Of a stretch of 64,000 nucleotides of DNA, positions 28,173 to 36,940 are shown one piece after another. Made by a program: the position numbers and the translations under genes. Source of the stretch: Qipengyuania sp. S6317L1 (GTDB lineage: Bacteria > Pseudomonadota > Alphaproteobacteria > Sphingomonadales > Sphingomonadaceae). The stretch lies in assembly GCF_023015615.1 (NCBI RefSeq), contig NZ_JALKAJ010000003.1, positions 1 to 64,000 on the forward strand, in the 5' to 3' direction. Below the pieces are notes generated by a model that was not told where the DNA came from, made no database searches, and was given only the letters and a program-made list of their open reading frames with translations. The first letter of the stretch is position 1, and each line of letters starts with the position of its first letter.

Positions 28173-28260
28173 TTTTGAAGGTTCCTCGCTCACAAATCCC
28201 TCTGTGCCCGAATGTCACCGCTTGGCAAGCGGCAACTCGCAGCCTATCTCGCGCAGCATC

Positions 28261-28740
28261 ATGGCACGTCCCAAACCTGAAACTTTCGACAAATTGAAAA
28301 CGGTCGCCGAAAATCGGCGGGCGCGCTTCGACTATCACATCGAGGAAAAGTTCGAAGCCGGACTTGCGCTTCAGGGTACCGAGGTGAAGGCCTTGCGTGC
28401 AGGTCAGGCGACCATCGCGGAAAGCTATGCCGAAGTGCGTGATGGCGAGGTTTGGCTGATCAATTCCAACATTCCGGAATATTCACACGGCAACCGCCAG
28501 AACCACGAACCGCGCAGGCCCCGCAAATTGCTGCTCAACGGGCGCGAGATCAACAAGCTGTTCGGCGCGGTTGAGCGCAAGGGCATGACGCTTGTGCCCC
28601 TGTCGATCTACTTCAACCGCACGGGCCGCGCGAAGGTCGAGCTGGCGCTTGCCAAGGGTAAGCAGGCCCATGACAAACGCGCCACCATCAAAGAGCGTGA
28701 TTGGAAGCGCGACAAGGCGCGTTTGATGCGAGAACGCTGA
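28261..28740 (+). CDS. smpB: SsrA-binding protein SmpB
   Basis: SmpB binds tmRNA and is required to rescue stalled ribosomes. The 159-residue product has [45 protein letters not shown], and the basic tail [19 protein letters not shown] that folds in the ribosomal mRNA channel. The start ATGGCACGTCCC agrees with family length; upstream in-frame codons run through the promoter of the divergent gene. The tmRNA gene itself is not in the window. Confidence 0.97.
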   Translation: MARPKPETFDKLKTVAENRRARFDYHIEEKFEAGLALQGTEVKALRAGQATIAESYAEVRDGEVWLINSNIPEYSHGNRQNHEPRRPRKLLLNGREINKLFGAVERKGMTLVPLSIYFNRTGRAKVELALAKGKQAHDKRATIKERDWKRDKARLMRER

Positions 28741-28932
28741 TAAGTTTTGTGCATTTTGGAACAGATATGACGAAGCGCGCGTCTTAAGGGACGTAATAAT
28801 GTCATTAATCCAGTTCACCCATTGGTCAGGCGCTTAGTGATACCCATATGCGATCAGTGGCGGCGCCCGCCTGGCCTGATCGCGAATATCCTCGCACGGC
28901 CAGATGGGCATTGGTGGTAATATTGTAAGATT

Positions 28933-29568
28933 ATGAGCGCGCAGTCTCCTTCTTCCTCCTCTTCACCCCCGGGCTTTCTGCCCAACCCATGGGCGTGGAT
29001 GAAACATCGGTTGAGCCGCACTATGCCCAACCGCGAAGATATGGCGAAGAACAAGTATCTGGCGCCCATTGCCCACCGCTTCCTCAACCCTGAACTCTGG
29101 CGCTTTACCCGGCGCTCGGTCCCGCGCGGTGTGGCGCTTGGCCTGTTTGCAGCCTTCATCATTCCTGTGGGCCAGATTTTTCTGGCGGCGTTCCTCGCCT
29201 GGCCTGCGCGCGCCAATGTGCCGCTGGCTGCGGCGGTAACGTTTGTCACCAACCCGTTCACCATCGCTTTCTGGGCAGTGATCGCCAATCGTGTCGGCAA
29301 TTTTATCCTGCGCATCGATGCCGCGGCATCGGGTATCGTGATGGAGCAGGCCGAAGGGGTCTGGTGGGACTACATCGTTGACGCATTCCAATTGGCCGGA
29401 GTGACCGTTCTCGGCTTTCTTGTTCTGGCGGTCATTTCATCAGCGGTGGGCTATCTGCTTGCGAGCGGTATCTGGCGGGTGATCGTTGCGCGCAAAGTTT
29501 CACGCAAACGGGCAAAACGTTTGAAACGTGCGGGGGACGACCTCGACCTTGGTGGCGGCGCGCAGTAG
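28933..29568 (+). CDS. DUF2062 membrane protein
   Basis: The 211-residue product has three hydrophobic helices (GVALGLFAAFIIPVGQIFLAAFLA, PLAAAVTFVTNPFTIAFWAVIA, VTVLGFLVLAVISSAVGYLLA) and the DUF2062 signature RRSVPRGVALGLF plus TFVTNPFT. A basic cytoplasmic end (RKVSRKRAKRLKR) follows. The function of the family is unknown. It precedes cckA in the same direction by 60 bases and could share its transcript, an arrangement that I cannot test here. Confidence 0.88.
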   Translation: MSAQSPSSSSSPPGFLPNPWAWMKHRLSRTMPNREDMAKNKYLAPIAHRFLNPELWRFTRRSVPRGVALGLFAAFIIPVGQIFLAAFLAWPARANVPLAAAVTFVTNPFTIAFWAVIANRVGNFILRIDAAASGIVMEQAEGVWWDYIVDAFQLAGVTVLGFLVLAVISSAVGYLLASGIWRVIVARKVSRKRAKRLKRAGDDLDLGGGAQ

Positions 29569-29628
29569 TATCTGCGCCAAGACAGCTCCGGTCTGACTGG
29601 TTCCGGATCATCAAAGGCAAGCCAAGGC

Positions 29629-32151
29629 GTGACCAAGAAAATCTCAGACACCGGCGATCAATCTGGCGCGCTCGGCACTTTGCCCGAAGCGCAGTCAGGA
29701 CGCACCTTGCTGATCATCGTGGGTGTTGCCCTTGTCTTGAGTGCGGTTGCCTTGTTCGCCGCGACTTCGAGCGCGGTGATGACGGGCGTTTATTTCGGCG
29801 GGCTTACCGTGCTGTTGTTTGGAGCGGCAGCCGCAGAACGCTTTACCAAGCCGCCAGAAGCTGCCGAAGTCTCAAGCCCGGACTGGTCGGTGACGGTTGC
29901 CGCGATCGAGGGTGGCGCAGGCGCGGCGGCGATTGCGATCACCGACAGGGCCAACCGGCTGGTTTGCGCCAACAGCGCCTACACACAAGGTTTCGGCACA
30001 CAAACCTCGCCGCCAGTCCTGAAGGCAGAGCGTTCCGGGCTGGAGGCGCTGAACCGTGCCGCACGCGAAGCATGGCGCGATGGCGATGCCGCGATTGAAA
30101 AGTTCGAAGATATCTCTTTGCGCAGCTGGGCGGTTACGGTCTCCCGCGCGGGGCGGGGTGAAGACCACCTGATCTGGCGGTTTGAACGCCTTGCCATTCC
30201 GACGCCGGGCGAAGCGGTTCAGATGAACCTCTCCGGCCCGTTTGGTGCCATGCTCAGCCGGGCGGGGATCGAGGCGGCGATCACCGCGCCAGATGGCACC
30301 ATCCGGAGCGTCGGGGCAGGATTTGCCGAAAGAGCGGTGGGTGATGCGACGGCGACGCTTGTCGGGCAGTCGTTTGTCTCCTTCCTGCGCGCGGACGAGC
30401 GCGAACGCATCTTCTTTGCGCGAGAAGGCCGCAATGGCACTCCGCAAACGTTGATCGACGTGCCGCTGGCCGAGGTGGGGCAGGCGGGCCTGCCGCCAAG
30501 CCCGGATGAGGGCACCACGCTCATGTTGCTCGTCGATAGCGGAGTTGGTGTTGGCAGCGGTTGGGATGGCTCGGCGCAGGCGGGCGTTGCCCAACTCGAG
30601 GCGCTGTTGTCGCAATTGCCGCTCGGCCTTGCGATGACCGACCGGGACGGGCGTTTCCTGTTTGGCAATGACGCTTTCTTACGTTCGGTCGGGCGTGCGG
30701 AGGGGCAGCTTCCCTCGTTTCCCACTGATCTTGTGGTGCGCGAAGACAAGGGGGCGCTTTCCGATGCGGTGCGCCGGTATGGCAGGGGCCCTGCGAACCG
30801 GGGAGATATGGCGGTCCGTCTGTCTGCATCGCCCGATGAACCCGTCTCGATGGGGCTCGTCGGGGTGCGCGGGCTTGGCGAGGCGGCGGTGCTCATCAGC
30901 CTTGCCGATACCTCTGAGGAAACGCAGCTCAAACGCCAGGTGGCGCAAGCGACCAAGATGCAAGCCGTGGGCCAGCTTGCCGGCGGTGTCGCGCATGACT
31001 TCAACAATGTGCTGACCGCGATTATCGGCACGTGCGACCTGATGCTGCTGCGCCATACGCCGGGCGACAGCGACTATGACGACATCCAGCAGATCCGTGC
31101 AAACTCCAACCGTGCGGCTTCTTTGACGCGGCAATTGCTCGCCTTCTCGCGCCAGCAGACATTGCGTCCGGAAATCCTGCAACTGCCCGATGTGATCAGC
31201 GAGGTGGGCCCCCTCATCAAGCGGCTCGTCGGCGAAAAAATCGACTATTTCGTTCAGCATGACCGCAATCTGGGCCCGGTGCGCGCCGACCCGCAGCAGC
31301 TTGAGCAGGTGATCATGAACCTTGCCGTCAATGCGCGCGATGCAATCAATATGAATGGCGCGCATGGGCGCACACGGGCTGAGAAGGTGAAGGGCCGCAT
31401 TTCGCTCCTCACCCGTTCGGTCAAATCGCACGAGGTGGTAAAGCTGGGCTCTGAAATCCTGCCCGCAGCCGATTATACCGTCCTTATAGTTCAGGATAAC
31501 GGTGGCGGTATTCCGCCCAAGGTTCTGCCCAAATTGTTCGAACCCTTTTTCACCACGAAAGAACAGGGGAAGGGCACAGGGCTTGGCCTTTCGACCGTTT
31601 ACGGCATCGTCAAACAATCGGGCGGCTATATCTTTGCCGACAACGCGACCGGCAATTCAGGTGGCTCCATCGGCGCGCGCTTCACGATCTATTTCCCGGT
31701 TCACGCCGGCGAAGCGCCGCAACGGCGCAAAGCGCCCGTGCCAGAGGCGTCTTCGGAATGGTCGGCAGGTGGTAAGGTCTTGCTGGTCGAGGACGAGGAC
31801 ATGGTCCGCGCGGTTGCCGAACGCGCTCTCGCGCGGGCCGGATATGAGATCACCGCCTGTTCGGATGGCGAGGATGGGCTGGAAGCAATGGAGGCACCCG
31901 ATGCGGATTTTGACATCGTGGTGAGCGATGTCGTCATGCCGGGAATGGACGGTCCGGCAATGGTGCGTGCCATCCGCAAGGCCAATCCCGAAATCCCGGT
32001 GTTGTTCATGTCGGGTTACGCCGAAGAGGCCCTTCGCAAGGACATCGACATTCCGAAAATGCACTTTCTGCCCAAGCCCTTCAGCGTGGCGGCCATAACC
32101 GAGAAAGTCGCCATGGTAATGGCCGAGGCACGCGCACAAGAGGTCGACTAA
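29629..32151 (+). CDS. cckA: CckA, hybrid histidine kinase of the cell-cycle phosphorelay
   Basis: CckA phosphorylates ChpT, which passes phosphate to CtrA and CpdR, controlling cell cycle, motility and gene transfer in alphaproteobacteria. The 840-residue product has two N-terminal membrane helices (about residues 23-41 and 45-65), PAS-like domains, the dimerisation helix with phospho-histidine 456 in GGVAHDFNNVLTAI, an HATPase domain (NLAVNARDAIN, DNGGGIPPKVLPKLFEPFFTTK, GTGLGLSTVYGIVKQSGG) and a C-terminal receiver with aspartate 767 in VVSDVVMPGMDG. The start is GTG at 29629 with AAGG upstream. A CpdR gene lies in the same window at 44798-45187. Confidence 0.96.
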   Translation: MTKKISDTGDQSGALGTLPEAQSGRTLLIIVGVALVLSAVALFAATSSAVMTGVYFGGLTVLLFGAAAAERFTKPPEAAEVSSPDWSVTVAAIEGGAGAAAIAITDRANRLVCANSAYTQGFGTQTSPPVLKAERSGLEALNRAAREAWRDGDAAIEKFEDISLRSWAVTVSRAGRGEDHLIWRFERLAIPTPGEAVQMNLSGPFGAMLSRAGIEAAITAPDGTIRSVGAGFAERAVGDATATLVGQSFVSFLRADERERIFFAREGRNGTPQTLIDVPLAEVGQAGLPPSPDEGTTLMLLVDSGVGVGSGWDGSAQAGVAQLEALLSQLPLGLAMTDRDGRFLFGNDAFLRSVGRAEGQLPSFPTDLVVREDKGALSDAVRRYGRGPANRGDMAVRLSASPDEPVSMGLVGVRGLGEAAVLISLADTSEETQLKRQVAQATKMQAVGQLAGGVAHDFNNVLTAIIGTCDLMLLRHTPGDSDYDDIQQIRANSNRAASLTRQLLAFSRQQTLRPEILQLPDVISEVGPLIKRLVGEKIDYFVQHDRNLGPVRADPQQLEQVIMNLAVNARDAINMNGAHGRTRAEKVKGRISLLTRSVKSHEVVKLGSEILPAADYTVLIVQDNGGGIPPKVLPKLFEPFFTTKEQGKGTGLGLSTVYGIVKQSGGYIFADNATGNSGGSIGARFTIYFPVHAGEAPQRRKAPVPEASSEWSAGGKVLLVEDEDMVRAVAERALARAGYEITACSDGEDGLEAMEAPDADFDIVVSDVVMPGMDGPAMVRAIRKANPEIPVLFMSGYAEEALRKDIDIPKMHFLPKPFSVAAITEKVAMVMAEARAQEVD

Positions 32152-32227
32152 ACGGGCTGGAACGCGCATTCATATCGCGTAAAGCTCACAAATCGCACGC
32201 TTCGTGCAACGCAATTGGGGAGGTCGC

Positions 32228-33724
32228 ATGAAACAGGCACATTGGCTTTTGGCATTGAGCGCAGGCGCGCTTTTGAGCTCTGCGGCGGCATCGCAGTCGA
32301 TTAACGCAAGCGGAGAGGAGACGGCTCAGGGCGATGTGTCCGTCACCATCTACAATTCCAATCGCGCGCTTATCCAGGACGTGCGCCAGATCGATATCGA
32401 CAGGGGGCGCAGCCGGGTTGAACTGCCCGATGTTTCCGCGAGCATCAGCCCGCAGACCTTAAGCTTCTACGCTCCGCGAACCACGATCATCGAACAGAAT
32501 TTCGATTTCGATTTGCTGACCCCCGGCAAGCTGATGGATAAAGCCATTGGTGAGACCGTGACCCTGTTGCGCACGAACCCTGCCACAGGCCGTGAAACGC
32601 GCGAGCGGGCCAAGGTACTTTCCACGGCGGGCGGCGTGGTTGTCCAGATCGGGGACCGGATCGAGGTCCTGCGCGATGATGGTCTGCCGGTCCGTGTGAT
32701 CTTTGACGAAGTGCCGCCAAACCTGCGTGCGCGCCCTACGCTTTCGGTCAATCTGGAAAGCGAGAGGTCAGGGCGACGCCCGGTTTCGATCCGCTATCTG
32801 TCGAGCGGGCTCGGCTGGAGCGCGGATTACGTTGCTTTGTTCAACGAAGAAGACAGCACGATCGATATGCAGGGCTGGGTCACGCTCACAAACAATACCG
32901 GCACCACATTCCACCGCGCAAACACATTGCTGGTTGCAGGCGATCCGACGACCAACGGGCGGGGACGGCGCGGCTTTGGTAACATGGGTGCAATATCAAT
33001 TGGAACCGAGGCCGCCGACCGTGAGCGTCTGGGCGACTTTTACCTCTACCCCATTGCCGAGCGAACCACGATTGCCAATGCGCAAACAAAGCAGGTGAGC
33101 TTTCTTGATGTGCAGGCCGTACCCGCTCGCAAGGTTTACACCCGTAATGTCGGCTGGCTTGCCAACGATAGCAATCCGGTGAACGTCTTTTCGGGCATCT
33201 CGTTTTCAACCTCCCGCGATCAGGGGTTGGGCGATGCTCTGCCTGCTGGCACGGTGCGCTTCTATCAACGCGACAGCCAGGGGACGCCGCAATTTATTGG
33301 CGAAAACGGGCTTGGCCACACTCCCATGGGCAGCGAGCTTTTGCTGCAAACCGGCTCGGCCTTTGACATCAGCGTTCAGGCCGAGGTCGAATCGCGCGAA
33401 AAAATCACTTCCGCCGAATGGGAGCGCACAGCGCGTTACCGCGTGATCGAAGATGGCGAGGTAACGCGCCAATATGATGTCGAGCGACCAAAGACATTCT
33501 ATCGGACCACAATGCGCTACACGCTGACCAATGCCAAAGCGCAAAGCGTCGAGGTCGATCTCACCCAATCGGGGCTGATGCGGTATTGGTATGCCTATGA
33601 TTATCGCATCACGAGCGAGGATATCGAAGGCGAGCAGATCAATGCCGACACCCGCAAATGGATCGTCCCTGTGCCTGCCGAGGGCAAGCGGGTCGTAAGG
33701 GTCGTTTACGAAACACGTTACTGA
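32228..33724 (+). CDS. DUF4139 secreted protein, first of a tandem pair
   Basis: The 498-residue product has a signal peptide (LLALSAGALLSSAAA-SQS) and the DUF4139 layout: SVTIYNSNRALIQDVRQIDIDRGRSRVELPDVSASI at the N-terminus, then a beta-rich body (VSIRYLSSGLGWSADYVALF, DMQGWVTLTNNTG) and GERVVRVVYETRY-like end. Related mucoidy-inhibitor and DUF4139 proteins are of unknown function. The ATG at 32228 follows GGGGAGG. It ends 15 bases before the second copy. Confidence 0.88.
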   Translation: MKQAHWLLALSAGALLSSAAASQSINASGEETAQGDVSVTIYNSNRALIQDVRQIDIDRGRSRVELPDVSASISPQTLSFYAPRTTIIEQNFDFDLLTPGKLMDKAIGETVTLLRTNPATGRETRERAKVLSTAGGVVVQIGDRIEVLRDDGLPVRVIFDEVPPNLRARPTLSVNLESERSGRRPVSIRYLSSGLGWSADYVALFNEEDSTIDMQGWVTLTNNTGTTFHRANTLLVAGDPTTNGRGRRGFGNMGAISIGTEAADRERLGDFYLYPIAERTTIANAQTKQVSFLDVQAVPARKVYTRNVGWLANDSNPVNVFSGISFSTSRDQGLGDALPAGTVRFYQRDSQGTPQFIGENGLGHTPMGSELLLQTGSAFDISVQAEVESREKITSAEWERTARYRVIEDGEVTRQYDVERPKTFYRTTMRYTLTNAKAQSVEVDLTQSGLMRYWYAYDYRITSEDIEGEQINADTRKWIVPVPAEGKRVVRVVYETRY

Positions 33725-33739
33725 CAGGAGCGCACCCGC

Positions 33740-35437
33740 ATGACGCGTTCCCCATCTTTTACAACAGCGCTCGGTCTGGCGCTCGCATCTGTGCCTGCGG
33801 CGATGCCGGTGCTTGCGCACGATAACGCTGCATCCGACCCTGCGCCCGATACCATCGCTGCTGAGCGTCAGGTCGTCTACGCCAAGCCGCCAAGCGATCT
33901 CTCGGTCACGATCTACCGTGACCCCAATCGGTCCGAGGGTGAGGCAATGAACGCCGACTACCCCCGCGGCTTTGCGATGATCAGCGAAAGGCGCGAAGTG
34001 ACGCTGCCGCCGGGCGAAAGCACGATCCGGTTTGAAGGGGTGGCAGAAGGCATGGTGGGCGTCAGCGCCATTGTCACCGGCCTTCCGGGCGGCACGATAG
34101 AGAAAAATCGCAATGCCGAACTGTTGTCTCCTGCAGCGCTCGTCAACGGCGCGCTCGGGAACCGTGTGACGATCGCGCGAACCAATCCCGCAACCGGCAA
34201 TGCCGTATCCGAGCAGGCGATCGTGCGCACGCGCGCAGATGGCGGGCTGGTCTTGCAAACGGGCGATGGTTTCGAGGCGGTGCGCTGCGCCGGCCTTCCC
34301 GAAACGCTGGGTTTTGACCGCGTACCCGATGGGCTGTCGGCTCAGCCGGTCTTTTCCATCGACACAAGAGACGAAACCGGCGGGACCTATGCGGTTACGC
34401 TGACCTACCTTTCATGGGGTTTCGATTGGCAGGCGAACTATGTCGCCTCCTTGAAAGAGCAGGGCGGGGCCGATGATTTCGAGATGGGCCTGCTCAGTTG
34501 GCTCACCGTCCTCAATGACAACGCCCAGAGTTTCGATGATGCGCAGCTGCTCGTGGTGGCTGGCGAGCTTAGCGTTGTTTCCGACTATGCCGAGCTGGCC
34601 GATCCTCCAAGCGGAGAGCCGCTGCGCCTGTCCTGCTATCCCCTTGGCAGCACGGCGGCAGGCTCACCCATTCCGCGATATGCTGACCCGCTGACGTTCC
34701 AGCAATACGCTGATTATGCAGAAAACGATGTGATCGTCGTGACTGCAATGAAACGAACGGAGAGCCTGCAACCTGCGCCGATGGCCGCCATGGCGCTCAG
34801 TTCGGAAGTAATGGAAGCGTCGGAAGAGCAACTGGGTGACCTCAAACTCTACCGCGTGCCCGAACGGGTAACGGTGAGCGCGCAAGGGATCAAGCAGGTC
34901 GCCTTTCTGAACAGGGACGATGTCAGCGCGCGCTATATTTACGAGATCAATTGCGGGGCCTCCTCATTGATCCGCCGAAATCCGCAGACGGGTATCCGGC
35001 AGGCCACGATCTTCCTGCAAACCGAAAACGAGAACGAGCAGGGGCTGGGCATTGCCCTTCCTCAAGGGGCCTTCAACCTGTTCGAACCCAGTTCCTTTGG
35101 CCCGCTGCTGGTGAATGAAAATTCACTGCGCGATTATGCAGTGGGTCAGGATATCGAGCTTGATCTTGGGCAAAGCCAGCACGTCAGCGCCAGTTGCAGA
35201 CCATTGGAGGCATTTGATGATGAACGCGATGAGAGCAAATGGAGAGCGATCACTGCCGAATTCACCAATGCCAATAATCACAGCGTCGAAACGCGCATCG
35301 TCCTTGGTCGCGCCGGCTCGGGGCAAGTTCGATGGCCTCTTGGTCAAACCGAAACGAAGAACGGGCAGGTCTTCGGCAAGCTCGTTCTCGCCCCTTATGA
35401 AACGCGCGATGTCCGCTGGCGGGTGAAGCTTCCGTGA
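33740..35437 (+). CDS. DUF4139 secreted protein with TonB-box-like segment, second of a tandem pair
   Basis: The 565-residue product shares the plan of its neighbour (DLSVTIYRDPNR, ISERREVTLPPGESTIRFEGVAEGM, VTLTYLSWGFDWQANYVASL, VTVSAQGIKQVAFLNRDDVSARYIYEI). It differs by a segment near residues 330-345, NDVIVVTAMKRTESLQ, which closely resembles the TonB-box region found at the N-terminus of TonB-dependent receptors in Sphingomonadales. A signal peptide ends PVLA-HDN. CAGGAG precedes the ATG. The pair is probably co-transcribed. Function is unknown. Confidence 0.85.
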   Translation: MTRSPSFTTALGLALASVPAAMPVLAHDNAASDPAPDTIAAERQVVYAKPPSDLSVTIYRDPNRSEGEAMNADYPRGFAMISERREVTLPPGESTIRFEGVAEGMVGVSAIVTGLPGGTIEKNRNAELLSPAALVNGALGNRVTIARTNPATGNAVSEQAIVRTRADGGLVLQTGDGFEAVRCAGLPETLGFDRVPDGLSAQPVFSIDTRDETGGTYAVTLTYLSWGFDWQANYVASLKEQGGADDFEMGLLSWLTVLNDNAQSFDDAQLLVVAGELSVVSDYAELADPPSGEPLRLSCYPLGSTAAGSPIPRYADPLTFQQYADYAENDVIVVTAMKRTESLQPAPMAAMALSSEVMEASEEQLGDLKLYRVPERVTVSAQGIKQVAFLNRDDVSARYIYEINCGASSLIRRNPQTGIRQATIFLQTENENEQGLGIALPQGAFNLFEPSSFGPLLVNENSLRDYAVGQDIELDLGQSQHVSASCRPLEAFDDERDESKWRAITAEFTNANNHSVETRIVLGRAGSGQVRWPLGQTETKNGQVFGKLVLAPYETRDVRWRVKLP

Positions 35438-35468
35438 GGCGGTCTGGAGGGGTTTGAAGAAAAATTTC

Positions 35469-35483
35469 GTTCCCCTCTTGTTC
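35469..35483 (+). promoter_or_regulatory. LexA (SOS) box of recA
   Basis: GTTC-CCCTCTT-GTTC matches the alphaproteobacterial LexA operator exactly, 123 bases before the recA start. The second half-site also begins a palindrome GTTCTTTGAGAAC (35480-35492). Confidence 0.88.
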
Positions 35484-35605
35484 TTTGAGAACAAATTGAG
35501 TACATGCTTTCCAACAAGACGAAGCGAAGGGGTGGCAAGAGGGCTTTCCCTTAGGTCTGGTTAAAAGTGCTTAATCGGACCTTTGCAAGCGAAGGAGTGC
35601 GTGCG

Positions 35606-36661
35606 ATGGCTACTCAACTTAAGCTCGTGGACAAGGATAAAGACGTGGACCGTCAAAAAGCGCTGGACGCTGCTCTTCAACAAATTGATCGCGCCTTTGG
35701 CAAAGGCTCTGCGATGAAGCTCGGCTCGAAAGAGGCGATGCAGGTGGAATCGATTTCCACCGGATCGCTCGGCCTTGATATCGCGCTTGGCATCGGCGGC
35801 CTTCCCAAGGGCCGCGTGATCGAGGTTTATGGCCCGGAAAGTTCGGGTAAAACAACGCTCGCGCTGCATTGCATTGCCGAGGCGCAAAAAGCGGGCGGCA
35901 CGGCGGCTTTTGTCGATGCCGAGCACGCGCTTGATCCTGTTTATGCCAAAAAGCTGGGCGTTGATATTGACGAGCTGATCGTCTCGCAGCCCGACACCGG
36001 CGAACAGGCTCTCGAAATCACGGACACTCTCGTGCGTTCCAATGCGATTGATGTCCTTGTGGTCGATTCGGTCGCAGCGCTTGTCCCGCGCGCGGAAATC
36101 GAAGGCGAGATGGGCGATAGCCACGTCGGCCTTCAGGCGCGGCTTATGTCCCAGTCGCTCCGCAAGCTCACCGGGTCGATCAACCGTTCCAAGTGCATGG
36201 TGATTTTCATCAACCAGCTGCGCATGAAAATCGGCGTGATGTACGGCAACCCGGAGACGACGACGGGCGGCAACGCGCTCAAGTTCTACGCTTCTGTTCG
36301 CCTCGACATTCGTCGCACCGGTCAGATCAAGGACCGCGATGAGGTGATCGGCAACTCGACCCGCGTCAAAGTGGTCAAGAACAAGGTCGCACCGCCGTTC
36401 AAGCAGGTCGAATTTGACATCATGTACGGCGAGGGCATTTCCAAGATCGGTGAGATATTGGACCTTGGCGTTAAGGCCGGCGTGGTCGAAAAATCGGGCA
36501 GCTGGTATTCATACGACAGCGTGCGCATCGGTCAGGGCCGCGAAAACGCGAAGACGTTTCTCAAGGAAAACCCGGAGACTTGCGACAAGTTGGAAGCCGC
36601 CATTCGCGGTAAAACCGACGAGGTCGCCGAGGAGATGATGACTGGCCCGGACGCGGAGTAA
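35606..36661 (+). CDS. recA: Recombinase RecA
   Basis: RecA forms the filament on single-stranded DNA that drives homologous recombination and LexA self-cleavage. The 351-residue product begins [20 protein letters not shown] at an ATG with GAAGGAG upstream. Walker A GPESSGKT is at 76-83, followed by [31 protein letters not shown] and the loop [21 protein letters not shown]. An upstream in-frame reading from 35567 lacks a ribosome-binding site. The LexA box upstream and a terminator downstream indicate a monocistronic SOS gene. Confidence 0.99.
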   Translation: MATQLKLVDKDKDVDRQKALDAALQQIDRAFGKGSAMKLGSKEAMQVESISTGSLGLDIALGIGGLPKGRVIEVYGPESSGKTTLALHCIAEAQKAGGTAAFVDAEHALDPVYAKKLGVDIDELIVSQPDTGEQALEITDTLVRSNAIDVLVVDSVAALVPRAEIEGEMGDSHVGLQARLMSQSLRKLTGSINRSKCMVIFINQLRMKIGVMYGNPETTTGGNALKFYASVRLDIRRTGQIKDRDEVIGNSTRVKVVKNKVAPPFKQVEFDIMYGEGISKIGEILDLGVKAGVVEKSGSWYSYDSVRIGQGRENAKTFLKENPETCDKLEAAIRGKTDEVAEEMMTGPDAE

Positions 36662-36747
36662 GTCATCTCTTCCTTAAGCGGGCGCTCGCAATAGCGAGCA
36701 TGCCAAGCGCGCGTTGATCGTTAACGTGCCGCCCGGAAAAATGGAAC

Positions 36748-36799
36748 ACCGGCGCTTTGCCAGCTGCCTTCGCGGTGGCTTGGCCCGGCGCCGGTTTTT
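36748..36799 (+). terminator. Rho-independent terminator after recA
   Basis: ACCGGCGC (36748-36755) pairs with GCGCCGGT (36788-36795) around an inner hairpin with a TTCG loop, followed by TTTTTC. It separates recA from alaS. Confidence 0.75.
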
Positions 36800-36940
36800 C
36801 GTTTGGGCTTTGCGATCTTGCTGCGTGCCATGGCGTCACACATCCACTGTGATCGAAACTATTGCCCTTCTTTCGCTTGTCGCGTCGTGCGCCATGGCTT
36901 ACCTGCACGCGGGACAACGCTAACTGGCTTGAATTCTGGC

